Positions 1-9,766 of a DNA stretch of 64,000 nt are shown here, piece after piece (within the stretch, counting starts at the first letter, position 1; every line of letters starts with the position of its first letter). The stretch is from Euglena gracilis (Eukaryota; Euglenida; Euglenophyceae; Euglenales). A program made the translations under genes and the position numbers. The notes under the pieces are model-generated. The model had not been told where the DNA came from, did not search any database, and saw nothing but the letters and a program-made list of their open reading frames with translations. The stretch is taken from the NCBI GenBank assembly GCA_039621445.1, contig CP154955.1:36187123-36251122 (forward strand), read 5' to 3'.

Positions 1-59
1 GCAGCAGCATGGTGGAAGGACCAGACGGCGTACGGCAGCAGCTTGGAGGCGGTGGTGGT

Positions 60-690
60 GAGCGGAGGTGCTCAAGGAAGGAGGCCTGACGTATCCCGGA
101 GGGAGTGGTGCGGTGCCTGTGCCTGGGGGCGAGGGCACGGGAAGCGGTGCCGGTGGAGGCAGAAGCAGAATAGGAGCCGAAGAAGGTGCGCAAGGTGGTG
201 TAGCGTCCGTCGCAACACCTCCCGAACTGCCGTTCACGGTCGGTCGGATGGAACTCCGTGGAGGGTGGTACCAGTTTCTGATGGACGTGGAGGTGCAGGC
301 AGGTGGGATGAACATCCAGGCGAAGGCCTTGATCGGCACGGTGGCGCAGACCTCCTCGTGAAGAGGGCCGGTGTAACACGCGGCTGCAACACAGTTGGTG
401 CTGCGCACGGGGAGTGGAGAAGCACCACCTGGAGGACAACGAGATGCAGAGCTGGAACTGTCCTGCGCGGCCGAGACCGACGACGGGACGAGCCAAAATG
501 TGGACAAGGACGGTGGTGTCACACGATGGCTGCATCAGCCGCGACCTCATCCAGGGGTACCCGTGGCTACGTAAAAACCACCTGGACGTGCAGCCGTGGC
601 ACGAAAACCTGCAGGTGAGGAGGTGTGGGGACGAAGAGAAGGAGGAGGAGGATGAAGACGACAACGAAGACGAGCTGGACGGTTACCTTT
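60..690 (+). pseudogene. Decayed Ty3/Gypsy-like gag-pro fragment
   Basis: Two overlapping frames read like the end of gag and a retropepsin. One frame, near bases 250-361, has DVEVQAGG followed by ALIGTVA, where an active aspartic protease would have ALIDTGA, so the catalytic Asp is lost. The other frame, near bases 510-620, has LIQGYPWLRKNHLDV, which resembles the conserved protease C-terminal stretch of Ty3/Gypsy elements (the LGxxWLRKxNP region). A Glu/Asp-rich run follows at about 635-680. The two parts are in different frames and no reverse transcriptase follows: minus-strand DIRS sequence begins at about 690. I read it as a dead remnant. The family assignment rests on short motifs only and the fragment continues off the window start. 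Confidence 0.35.
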
Positions 691-1227
691 CCACATATCA
701 GTGGGAAAGGGGGCCCTGGCCAGCCCCAGGAGGATTGGGAGGGGATCCCAAAATGCACCGTACTTTTCCAGATTTTGGTTCCAGAGCCTCTTGTAGGGTG
801 CCAACATGGTGCTGAATATCAATCCACCAAACCCCGGAATCAAAAGCATAGCACTGTATACATTACGGGCCAGGGCCTTAGAAAATAGAAATAATTGTAC
901 CAAAGCGTCAGCCATTTGGTCAGTTGTGGCTTCAGGGGGGGTTCCCCTTTTTTTTTGCAAAATTACCCATAACAGCGTGAAAGCACTTCGATTCCGTTTT
1001 AGACTGGGCTTTTTCCCAGGAAATTTTCAATGGTCTGATTTTGTATTTGTTTCACCTCCATGATTTGCCTGAGCAAATCACGCAAAGAAGGAGCCATCTG
1101 GTGGTGGCATTTTCTTCCCCCTGCAATTTTTGATCATGCCCCTGTAGGGTGTAATTTTCGGGCAGGGGGTACCTGGTTCTTTCATCTTTATTACATGGGG
1201 CCACCACGAGGCTGAATCCCAAAAGGG
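690..1227 (-). pseudogene. DIRS tyrosine recombinase N-terminus and end of RT polyprotein (truncated)
   Basis: Read on the minus strand, bases 960-690 encode a stretch with TPPEATTDQ, SAMLLIPGFGG, APYKRLWNQNLEKYGAFWDP and LPILLGLAR, almost identical to the recombinase N-terminal part of the intact element at about 25430-25680. Bases 1227-1090 match the end of the RT polyprotein of that element. Homology stops near 690, before the catalytic Arg, HxxR and Tyr, so the catalytic half is missing. The LTR element at 1228-3448 interrupts it; on the other side the match resumes at 3449. Together with 3449-5506 this is the 3' part of a minus-strand DIRS copy. Confidence 0.75.
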
Positions 1228-1493
1228 TGTAAAATAGGCTCTTGCCCTTTTGCTGGGACTGGGCTTCTCGAAAAAATCTCCCTTTTTATTCTTATTTAAT
1301 TTCTTTATAAAATCTTATAACTTGGTACTTCCGCTGCACGAAAGCCCATTTGAGGCAAACATGGACAAAGTTGTACGCTGATTGCCTGCAAAGCAAACAG
1401 CAGAATTTTTTATCAAAAAAGTGTGCTTGTGCGCGCGCTGCCAGTTGGGCCAGGCTGGGTTACAAAGTGCGTAGGGACATGTCCAATGCTACA
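1228..1493 (-). repeat. LTR (3' LTR if minus-oriented)
   Basis: It is the 266-bp partner of 3182-3448 and shares GGCTCTTGCC, CATTTGAGGCAAACATGGAC, GTTGTACGCTGATTGCC and the AATGCTACA end. Differences are scattered substitutions and A-run lengths. Confidence 0.85.
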
Positions 1494-1636
1494 ATCCCCT
1501 TCCCAAAAGGAGACCCAGTCTGCATGCTTGACTTCCTTGGCCATCGGACTTGTCCATCATAGGGAGTAGGGGGCATCTCGAAGTGGCCGAACTCTCCCAA
1601 CGTCAACTTGGTGAACTTGGTGCCAACGATTCTCAA

Positions 1637-1935
1637 ACAGGGGGGGGGATCAACTCGTGAGCCACTCTCCCTCACCTCTGTCTCTGGGGAGGGGCATCAA
1701 CTCGTGAGTCAACTATCCCCACAACTCTCTCACGGGGTGGGACATCAATTCGTGAGCCAACTCTTCCCACCTCTCTTGAAAAGGGGGGGCGTCACCTCGT
1801 GAACCAACTCTCCCTTCCACCTTTCTCCTGGGGGGGGGGGGCATCAACTCGTGAGCCAATTCTCCCCTCCACTTTGTTGTAAACATGTCGGTCGGGTGGG
1901 GCTTGCCTCTGGAGCCAACTCTCCCCGCACCCACC
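1637..1935. repeat. Tandem array of about six 45-60 bp units in LTR element interior
   Basis: Units carry CATCAACTCGTGAGCCAACT followed by a C-rich stretch and a run of 4-12 G. They recur near 1648, 1696, 1745, 1792, 1843 and (degenerate) 1908. Unit length varies through the G run. Confidence 0.8.
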
Positions 1936-2219
1936 CTCGAACATCAACCAGAACCCCGATTCTCACAAATCTTCCCGAAATAAAAAATAGAATTAACTCA
2001 CGATTCTCGCAATTCTGTGTGAAATTAAATTCTAATTGGGTCCCCGCTTCCGCCTAATTCGCCCGAGCGCCGCCTTACCACCCAACACTTCGCCGAGGGG
2101 GGCGACAGCAGAAAGCGAGGGCACACTCTGATGGGGTTCGGTCTCCAGGTCCAGTCAACCATTATCTCGCAATCGCACATGCTACACCGGGGCATCGCAC
2201 CAGGGAGCTGGCACAGGCT

Positions 2220-3143
2220 GTGGACATGGCAGCAGCGTACATGCCAGGCCGGGGCATTTCTCAAGGAGCCTCACTGGCCCTGGACACCTGTAGCCTGCGG
2301 CCGCCTTCGCCATCTCCTTCGGGAAGATGGCGCCTTCCCTCTGGCAGTCCCATCTTCCTGAATCTCCCTCCACTCATCTCTCTCCTCTCGTCTCGTCCTC
2401 AAGTCCAGCTTCTGGGCCAAGTACACAGTAGGGCTGTAAACCGGTCCAGAAAACCACTTCAGCTGGTAGTAGTACCGTCTCGTCACATGGGGCTGGAGGT
2501 CATCTCACATCTTCCTCGCCTTCATTCGTTGACGTTGGGGATCAGCATCGCCACATCCAGCTGCCCGTACTGGAGGAGGTTGCCGGCCAAGTCCACTCCT
2601 CTGAACAGCACCAGCACCAACTATTCCGCCGACAGCGTCAGGATGGGGATGTCCTTCTCCAGCTGCGGCCTCAGCCTCACGTCGTTAATCAGGGCTGTCG
2701 GCACATGTCCACCAGGGGCATCACCACCTCCGGCATCATGGACTCCACTGGCTTGTGGGACTTGGTCATCTGCAGCTTCCCCTTCAGCCCCATGCCACAG
2801 CTGGGCATCTCCTGGCCACCGTGGCCACCACTGGAACCATCATCCCCACCAGGTGCCTGCCACTCCCGGGCATGTCCACAACCACAATGGCCAGCAGTTG
2901 CATCAGCACCCTCCAACTTCACTGCTCGTCAATGGCGATCACTGGAATGTGCCTCTCCACCATGCCATGCTGCCACTGGGCATCAGCACCATGGCCCCCA
3001 TGGCCAATGGTCAATGGACATCTCCGGCATGGCCCCAATGGCCGTCTCCAGCATGGCCCCCATGGCCATCTCTTGCATGCTTGCAATGGCCATTCTGGCC
3101 ATGCATGACACCTTCTGAGGTCTCGGGCGCAGCGTCACCCTAA
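2220..3143. other. Interior of LTR element: 307-codon plus ORF over a broken minus-strand coding remnant
   Basis: The plus strand has a 307-codon ORF that is low-complexity at its end (repeated Pro-Trp, from CATGGCC repeats at about 2985-3105). Since the element appears to point to the minus strand, I favour the other reading. On the minus strand, bases 2922-2689 give a 77-codon frame with KGKLQMTKSHKPVESMMPE and VVMPLVDMC. A neighbouring frame continues with LINDVRLRPQLEKDIPILTL, one stop, then LFRGVDLAGNLLQYGQLDVA. That stretch looks like ordinary protein broken by one frameshift and stops. Upstream is a Gly/His-rich part resembling DIRS gag composition. Function unknown; it could be a decayed gag or a captured gene. 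Confidence 0.35.
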
Positions 3144-3181
3144 CCACGTGCTTCACCATGGGCAGCACACATACAACTTTG

Positions 3182-3448
3182 TGTAAAAAGGGCTCTTGCC
3201 GTTTTGCTGGAACTGGGCTTCTCAAAAAAATCTGCCTTTTTATTCTTTTTAATTTCCTCATAAAATCTTATAACTTGGTCCTTCCACTGCACGCAAGCCC
3301 ATTTGAGGCAAACATGGACAAAGTTGTACGCTGATTGCCAACAAAGCAAACAACCAGATTTTTTTACCAAAAAAGTGTGCTTGCGTGCGCGCTGCCAGTT
3401 GGGCCAGGCTTAATTACAGAAAGCGTAGGGACCTGTCCAATGCCACAA
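3182..3448 (-). repeat. LTR (5' LTR if minus-oriented)
   Basis: 267-bp direct repeat of 1228-1493, starting TGTAAAAAGG and ending AATGCCACA, followed by the target duplication AGGG. Confidence 0.85.
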
Positions 3449-5506
3449 GGGGTGACCATCAAAACTTTGGTGTAGGTAAATGCTTTCAGTCTGGGGATAA
3501 AATTTTAGAATTATTGACCAAGGGTGGTTGGAATACAGTCTCCCCATGTTTTCCAGTTGACATTGCAATGCATCTGCTGCTGTGGCCTCCCAGTGGGGCC
3601 TCCTGGGCACAAATTTGGGCAGTTGTTTGTTGCCTGGGGAGGCAAATAAATCTGTTTCCAACTGAATCAAATTTTAGAAATCCTGCCTTAGGCAGCGAAA
3701 AAGTTGGGGGTCTAGGGAGCAATCCCTCCTTTTCATTTACTTGAAGGTTTATGTTGTGCTCATTGCACCATTTGAAAAATGGTCGAAGCATTTTGTTGAA
3801 GGGGTCTTTTCTCCCCCCTTTTTTCAGGTTATAGAAAATTACCTGATTCTCTACTGACAGAGACACAGTTTCCCCTAGTTTGCTTAAACTTTTCACTGTG
3901 TTGATTGCTGCCTGCAATTCTTTCACGTTTATAGGTAAAACGGAGTTTTATCTCCAAAACTCCTGGACAGCACTTCCAGTGTGGATTTCTAGCCCCCCCC
4001 CCCGCGCATGGGTGCTGCTGTCTGAGTGCAACTCTCATGTTGCCCCTTGGGGGAAGGCACTGCCCCCCAAGGTGTCCTGCAGAATTTTTATTTCCCGTAA
4101 TTGGGCTTTGATTTTTCCCAGGGGGCTGCAGAAATTGAACGAGAAAATTGGCCAGGGAATCTGTGAAAGCCCTTAAAATGTGCAGGGCCATTAGGTTGCA
4201 CCATATTTGTCCCAAAATGGCAGCTAGCTGCCTTTTGGACATGTGATCCTTTTTCCTGAATTTACCCAGTTGCTTCTTTATTTGTCTTGACTTTTTTGGG
4301 GGGAACCTGCAACTTTCCATCTTGAAAGTTCAGTGGAAACCCCAGATGATTTTCAAATTGGGTGGGTTGCAGGGTTAATTTTTTGACATTGATTTTGAAC
4401 CCTGAGTTTAATAAATCCTTTGTCACTGTGTTCAGATGACTTTGCAAAATGTATTGGGTGGGAGCAACCAATAAAATGTCATTCAGGAAAAAAAACACCT
4501 GGATTCCCATTTTTCTCTATAGCTTTTTGAATGTTTTCATAACCCTCATGAAAGTCTGGGTCATCACGTTTAGGCCAAAACAGCCTGCCCGCAATTCCCA
4601 GGTCTGTCCCCCCACCTGGTGTCTTAAAAAGGGCCTGAGGGCTGGGTTTACTGGGGTGCGGAAATACACATCCTTTAAATCTATTTTGGCTGCACAGTGG
4701 AATTTTTGAAAAACTGGAAAAATGTTCTGGATGTGATAAAGTTTTTGAAAGGTTTTACTTGGAAACGTTGACTTATTCCCCTGCAGTCGCTGATCATTCT
4801 CCATTTTTCTGCCCCCCCCCCCTTCTGGTTTTGATATCAAGAACCAGGGGATAAAATGCTGGGTTTTGAAAATCCCCACTCTTTTTGCTGAAACAGTTTT
4901 TTCGAAGTCCAGAAGAATTTTCTCTGCCTGATTCAAATCCAGGTTGGCTCTGGTCTTTGGGTGGGTGGACATTTTGGGGGGATTCACCCAGGGGGGTTGA
5001 ATGCCATCCTTGCTGAGCTGACAGGTTGCTGGGGGAGCATTTTTTGCCACCACGTTAAGCTCTTTTGGACTCTTTGATGCAGGGGGGGTGTATACCCATT
5101 GTTTCTCCTTTGCATTTATCTTTTCCAGCAGTGTATTTTGGGGGGGGCTGGGTTGCGGTTGTTGGACATGGGAAAGCCCCTAGAGCCCCTAGGGATTGAG
5201 CAAAGTTAAATGATTCTGGGGGGATGTGTATGCATGCTCTCCCTCTCTCCTCACACTCTCTCTGGAGGGCTCTCCCCCTTCCACCTGATCCTCCTTGAGG
5301 GAAACTGGGGTTCCCTCTTCCTCCTGTGGCTGATGATTTATGTACAGAGCCCCTGTGGGGATGCCCCTTAGCTTCTGGCCCCAGTGGCCTGTGCGTAATG
5401 TGCCCATCGGGCTTGAAAATAAATGGCCGTCATGGCCCTGGTGTGTTGCCTTCATGGCCTGGGGAATGCCGTCGTGGCCCAGCAGATATTGGCCGCCATG
5501 GCCGTG
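3449..5506 (-). pseudogene. DIRS RT-RNase H-methyltransferase-like region and gag end, decayed
   Basis: On the minus strand this matches the intact RT ORF at 23406-25379. In element order it has the gag end (5455-5189, with ALYINHQPQEEEGT and SRESVRREGEHAYTSPQNH), the RT N-terminus (5053-4520, with PPWVNPPK, LDLNQAEKILLDFEK and IPWFLISKPEGG), the RT palm (4510-4262), RNase H (about 4000-3800) and the start of the post-RNase H domain (3670-3450). The frame is broken several times. The RT active site reads FLND instead of YLDD, so a catalytic Asp is replaced by Asn. Its 5' edge at 5506 is the junction with the TRIM-like element. The last 1.0 kb (4490-5506) is duplicated at 6858-7874. Confidence 0.85.
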
Positions 5507-6843
5507 TGTAGGTTCGCGCAGATTCCTAATTACACCTGCTGCCTTACTTTGCAGGTGGCAAGGGTCATGTACTGTTTGCGTGGAGTATGAGTGCTGCTTT
5601 TATTTTACATTGCCAGTGATCTGGTAAGGTTGGAAGGCAGAAAAGATCAAGTTTTGGGCAAGTTTCAGATATCACTGGAAAATTCCAGATTGGAGATTGC
5701 AATTCCATGGAAAAGGCCATCTGGGCCAGGGCCCCCGCCCTCACAAACAGTACAACTCCCGTACAAACAGACAAGCCAAGATTGCCACCAAGGGGGCCAA
5801 TGGCCTGAGAAGAGCAATTGGAATCCGGCAAGCAAACCTCAGAAGTCAAGTCTGAAAGGAGAGTAAATGTCAAAGGATGTGTCTGACATGGCCATGCCTG
5901 TGGCATCACAATGTCCAAGATTGGAATCATCATCTGGGATTACCACTGTGGACAGGGAAGTTCAGACAGATGGAGTCAAGCCCAAGCCAGGAACACTCCA
6001 GAGACGGAGGAGGCGGCAGCAGATTGCAGCCGCCAGCCGCCAGCAGGAGTAAGATTTGACAGATTCGTGGGAAGATTTTACATTGCAGGCTGCTGCTGCT
6101 GTGGCTGTGGATGGCCGCGCAATTTCAATTTCTGGTGGTCGAATGTGGTCATCGCCGCGTACGGCTATGGTAATGCCGCTGGCTGCTGCCCCTCTGGTTG
6201 TGGGTTATCCGAGAGTTTACGCAGAAACCCTCCGCCGTGTGTGATTTGGCGTCGAGGTGGTGGTAATTGGACTTGGCTGTGGACAATCGCGTCGGTTCGC
6301 TTTGCATTTCTGCTTTGTAATTTTTCCCCTCCGAATCACAATTCTCTCCCGTTTTGTTTGTTTGTTGTCCATCTCCCTACCCTTTGGGGATTACTGTGGC
6401 AAGCTGGTCGAAAAAGGGGGGAAGGACCAGTCTGCGACAGTTTTTCCAAAGGCTCTGGGGGGATGCCCTGGGTGGTTGGGATTCCTTTTCTGTCATTTAG
6501 GCATCAATGATGGCAAGGGCACCCCGACGACACCCGGGGGTCCCAGCGCTCACTGGCCTACGGTGTTGTGTGACCTTGTCGTTGACAAGGTCTTGAAGCA
6601 GGGGGGTGTAGGTTCGCGCAGATTCCTAATTACACCTGCTGCCTTACTTTGCAGGTGGCAAGGGTCATGTACTGTTTGCGTGGAGTATGAGTGCTGCTTT
6701 TATTTTACATTGCCAGTGATCTGGGAAGGTTGGAAGGCAGAAAAGATCAAGTTTTGGGAAAGTTTCAGATATCACTGAAAAAGTCCAGATTGGAGATTGC
6801 AATTCCAAGGAAAAGGCCATCTGGGCCAGGGCCCACACCCTCA
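5507..6843 (+). mobile_element. TRIM-like miniature LTR retrotransposon (1.3 kb)
   Basis: Two 237-bp direct repeats (5507-5743 and 6607-6843) begin TGTAGGTTCG and end CCCTCA. A polypurine-like run GAAGCAGGGGGG sits immediately before the second repeat, orienting it to the plus strand. The 863-bp interior (5744-6606) has no RT; its overlapping short frames are Gly/Cys-rich (GCTGCTGCTGCTG) and I assign no protein. LTR differences are about 4 percent by eye. The flanks do not form a target duplication: the left flank is DIRS gag sequence, the right flank is DIRS RT sequence that lies 1 kb away in the element, so one side was rearranged after insertion. Confidence 0.7.
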
Positions 6844-8741
6844 TCCTAGCCCCTGCAGGAAAAAAACACCTGGATGCCCCTTTTTCTCCAAAGCTTTTTG
6901 AATGTTTTCATAACCCCCATGAAAGTCTGGGGCATCAAGTTTAGGCCAAAACAGCCTGCCCGGAATTCCCAGGTCTGTCCCCCCACCTGGTGTCTTAAAA
7001 AGGGCCTGAGGGCTGGGTTTACTGGGGTGCGGAAATACGCATCCTTTAAATCTATTTTGGCTGCACAGTGGAATTTTTGAAAAACTGGAAAAATGTTCTG
7101 GATGTGATCCAGTTTGAAAGGTTTTACTTGGAAATGTTGATTTATTCCCCTGCAGTCGCTGATCAATCTCCATTTTTCTGCCCCCCCCCTTCTGGTTTTG
7201 ATATCAAGAACCAGGGGATAAAATGCTGGGTTTTGAAAATCCCCACTCTTTTTGCTGAAACAGTTTTTTCATAGTCCAGAAGAATTTTCTCTGCCTGATT
7301 CAAATCCAGGTTGGCTCTGGTCTTTGGGTGGCTGGACAATTTGAGGGGATTCACCCAGGGGGGTTGAATGCCATCCTTGCTGAGCTGACAGGTTGCTGGG
7401 GGTGCATTTTTTGCCACCACGTTAAGCTCTTTTGGACTCTTTGATGCAGGGGGGGTGTATACCCATTGTTTCTCCTTTGCATTTATCTTTTCCAGCAGTG
7501 TATTTTGGGGGGGGCTGGGTTGCGGTTGTTGGACATGGGAAAGCCCCTAGAGCCCCTAGGGATTGGGCAAAGTTAAATGATTCTGGGGGGATGTGTATGC
7601 ATGCTCTCCCTCTCTCCTCACACTCTCTCTGGAGGGCTCTCCCCCTTCCACCTGATCCTCCTTGAGGGAAACTGGGGTTCCCTCTTCCTCCTGTGGCTGA
7701 TGATTTATGTACAGAGCCCCTGTGGAGATGCCCCTTAGCTTCTTGCCCCAGTGGCCTGTGCGTAATATGCCCATCGGGCTTGAAAATAAATGGCCGTCAT
7801 GGCCCTGGTGTGTTGCCTTCATGGCCTGGGGAATGCCGTCGTGGCCCAGCAGATATTGGCCGCCATGTCCGTGCTTTGAAACGGTCCCCTGCCCTTTGTT
7901 GAATCGTCTTGACCCTCTTGGGTCTTGGGAATCTTTCTCTGTCCTTGGCTCCCATTCCCAATTGAAATCTTGCGGGGCATTGAGGCCCCTGCCTCTTTGT
8001 GTGGAATGTGGAAAAGACTTTTTGAAAAGAAGTTTTTGGCAGACCTTTTGGTTGACCTCTCCCAGTGCGGGTTGGCTTGAAATACATGCCTCCATGGCCC
8101 TTGTGATGTTACCCCCCTTGGTTTTGGTTCCATCTGCCCATGTGGGCTCTGGCCCTTTGACCTGAAGTCCTGGCCGGCATTTTGAATTGTAACGGTACTT
8201 GACCCTGGAAGACCTGTCTGCTCTGGGCCCTGGAAGACCTGTCTCGGCTGGGCCTTGGAGGGCCTGGGGCCATTGGTCCTTTCCCATTTCTGGACTTCTT
8301 GACCACTGTCTGCGAAGGGCTGTGGTCACTGGGGGGTTTGGCTGTGGTTAAATTCTGAGAGGGGTGGGGAAGGGATGACCGCAGCTTGCCACGGCTTGGC
8401 CGCATCTCCAGATTCTCCAGCTGCTGCGGCCATTGCTGCTTCTCGTCGAAATACCAATGTCTTCCCAATTTATCTTTCATTGAAGTAAGTTATTGAATTT
8501 TTATGAAGTTTTATATTCAGCTGGTTCTTCTCGTTTGGGAATTTGAATTTGACTTCCTTTGGTGACTTCGCAGTCTTGAGTTGAGGTATTCTCCCTTCTC
8601 CTGTGTCTCGAAAGGCAATTTAGGAATCAGCCAACTCCGGGGAAAAAAGGCAATAAGCAGGGTCTCATAACCCAAGGCGTCACAATCAACGCCGGCCAGC
8701 AAGGCATGGCCTCACAAGGGCAAAGTGCGGGGCCCGAGGTG
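6844..8741 (-). pseudogene. DIRS element 5' part: left terminal repeat, gag, RT N-terminus
   Basis: Read from 8741 down: a left terminal repeat (8741-8590), gag (about 8480-7556) and the RT start (7420-6858). The gag frame of 257 codons has APQDFNWEWEP and STGALYINHQPQEEEGT, matching the intact element, with Gly/His-rich repeats, and ends at a TAG at 7556. RT resumes in the same frame with PPATCQLSKDGIQPPWVNP and FIPWFLISKPEGG. Homology stops after GIQVFF at about 6858, just before the YLDD box. Bases 6858-7874 are a near-copy of 4490-5506. So this is either a second DIRS copy joined to the first or one copy with an internal duplication around the TRIM-like element. Confidence 0.8.
8590..8741 (-). 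repeat. Left terminal repeat of minus-strand DIRS element
   Basis: The minus strand reads ACACCTCGGGCCCCGCACTT, then GTGAGGCCATGCCTTGCTGG, then GGAGTTGGCTGATTCC. This is collinear with the left terminal repeat of the intact element at 22046-22170, so the element edge is at 8741. Confidence 0.8.
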
Positions 8742-9702
8742 TCCGTGAGGCGTTGGTGAAGATGGCCCCCTTGGCCTTTGTTCCGCCGATTCCTGTGGAT
8801 ATGGATGCCTTCATGGCTGGTTGTGCCCTCGTGGCCCGTGCGGTTTTGGCTGTCATAGCCCCGCTTGAATGCATTGTGTGATTGGGATCGTTGGCCCCGT
8901 TGCCCCGGCCGCAAAGTCAGTATTGGCCTGCTGGTTGTTGCTTCTCCCTCTTACGGCCACTGTCTGCCGGGGTCCGTGGCCGTCACTTTGGGGGGTTGTT
9001 TCGATTTTTGAAATTTTGTTTTGGGACGGGACAGCCACGGTCCCGCAATGTTCAGTCCGCACCATCAGCTTGTCCAGCTGCTTTAAAGCATTTAAGAGTT
9101 CGGCTGCTCCATCTCGAAGGTCTCCAGCGCTGTTATGCTTTGAAATTGCCTCTCCTTGAACTTCTTGTACAAATTTCAACAACTTCTGCTGAAAGATTCT
9201 GCATAAGCGTTTGGCCTTCTTCTTTTTCTTCCAATTCTCGGGTCTTTGTAGCTCCTTTCTTCAGGGTGTCGAAGGGCAATTTAAGAATCGGCCAGCGGCC
9301 TGCTGGCGGTAGCTTCTGCCCCTTGCGGGGTCTTCTGACCACTGTCTGCCAGGGTCCGTGGCCATCACTTTCGGGCTCTGAGTGTTAAATTTCTTTAGGG
9401 GAACTTTCTTTTTGGAAAGGGGCAGCCACGGTACGCAACGCTTCGTCAAGTTGTCCAGCTGCTTTGGCTGCTCCCAGTTGAAGGTCTCCAGCGCTGCGCT
9501 GCTTTGAAATTGCATCTTTCATTTAAATCCTTTTAAAAACCCCATTTTTCTTTATTCTGCACGAGCGCGCCTTTCCGCATAGTGGAGTTGAATTATTCGA
9601 CTTCTTCTTCGTCCAATTGGTTTGGTATTTGAAGTTCCTTTCTTCTTGGTGACGAAGGGGGAAATTGGGAGTCAGCCAACTCCGGCGAAAAAGGCAGGCG
9701 GG
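8742..9702 (-). pseudogene. Second minus-strand DIRS gag region, 5' end cut by another DIRS insertion
   Basis: Minus-strand frames at 9515-9261, 9182-8853 and 8914-8742 carry the N-terminal gag hallmarks of this family: SDGHGPRQTVAVRG and KVMATDPGRQWSEDPARGR correspond to the VMAMDPGRQWAKSPDDN stretch of the intact element, followed by Gly/His-rich repeats near 8800-8860. Bases 9700-9640 match the inner left terminal repeat (GGAGTTGGCTGACTCC). At the low end it stops at 8742, where another DIRS left end begins. At the high end it is cut at 9702 by the left end of the plus-strand element. The frame is broken at least three times. Confidence 0.65.
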
Positions 9703-9766
9703 ACCATTCGGGCTCTGCACTGCGAGATGGTGAGGTCCTGCTTTCCTTGCCGGCTATTCTGTTCTG

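Larger units (their letters stand above)
1228..3448 (-). mobile_element. Non-autonomous LTR retrotransposon (2.2 kb) inside DIRS sequence
   Basis: Direct repeats of about 266 bp at both ends start with TGTAAAA and end with ACA (plus-strand reading), giving TG...CA termini. Flanks AGGG before 1228 and AGGG after 3448 are a 4-bp target duplication, and the flanking DIRS sequence (GGCTGAATCCC ... GGGGTGACCATC) becomes continuous when the insertion is removed. On the minus strand a purine run GGGAAGGGGA lies directly beside the LTR at 1494-1506, as a polypurine tract should, which orients the element to the minus strand. I see no RT or integrase. The interior has a 55-bp tandem array and a broken minus-strand coding region. 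LTR divergence of roughly 10 percent by eye makes it older than the other LTR elements here. Confidence 0.8.
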
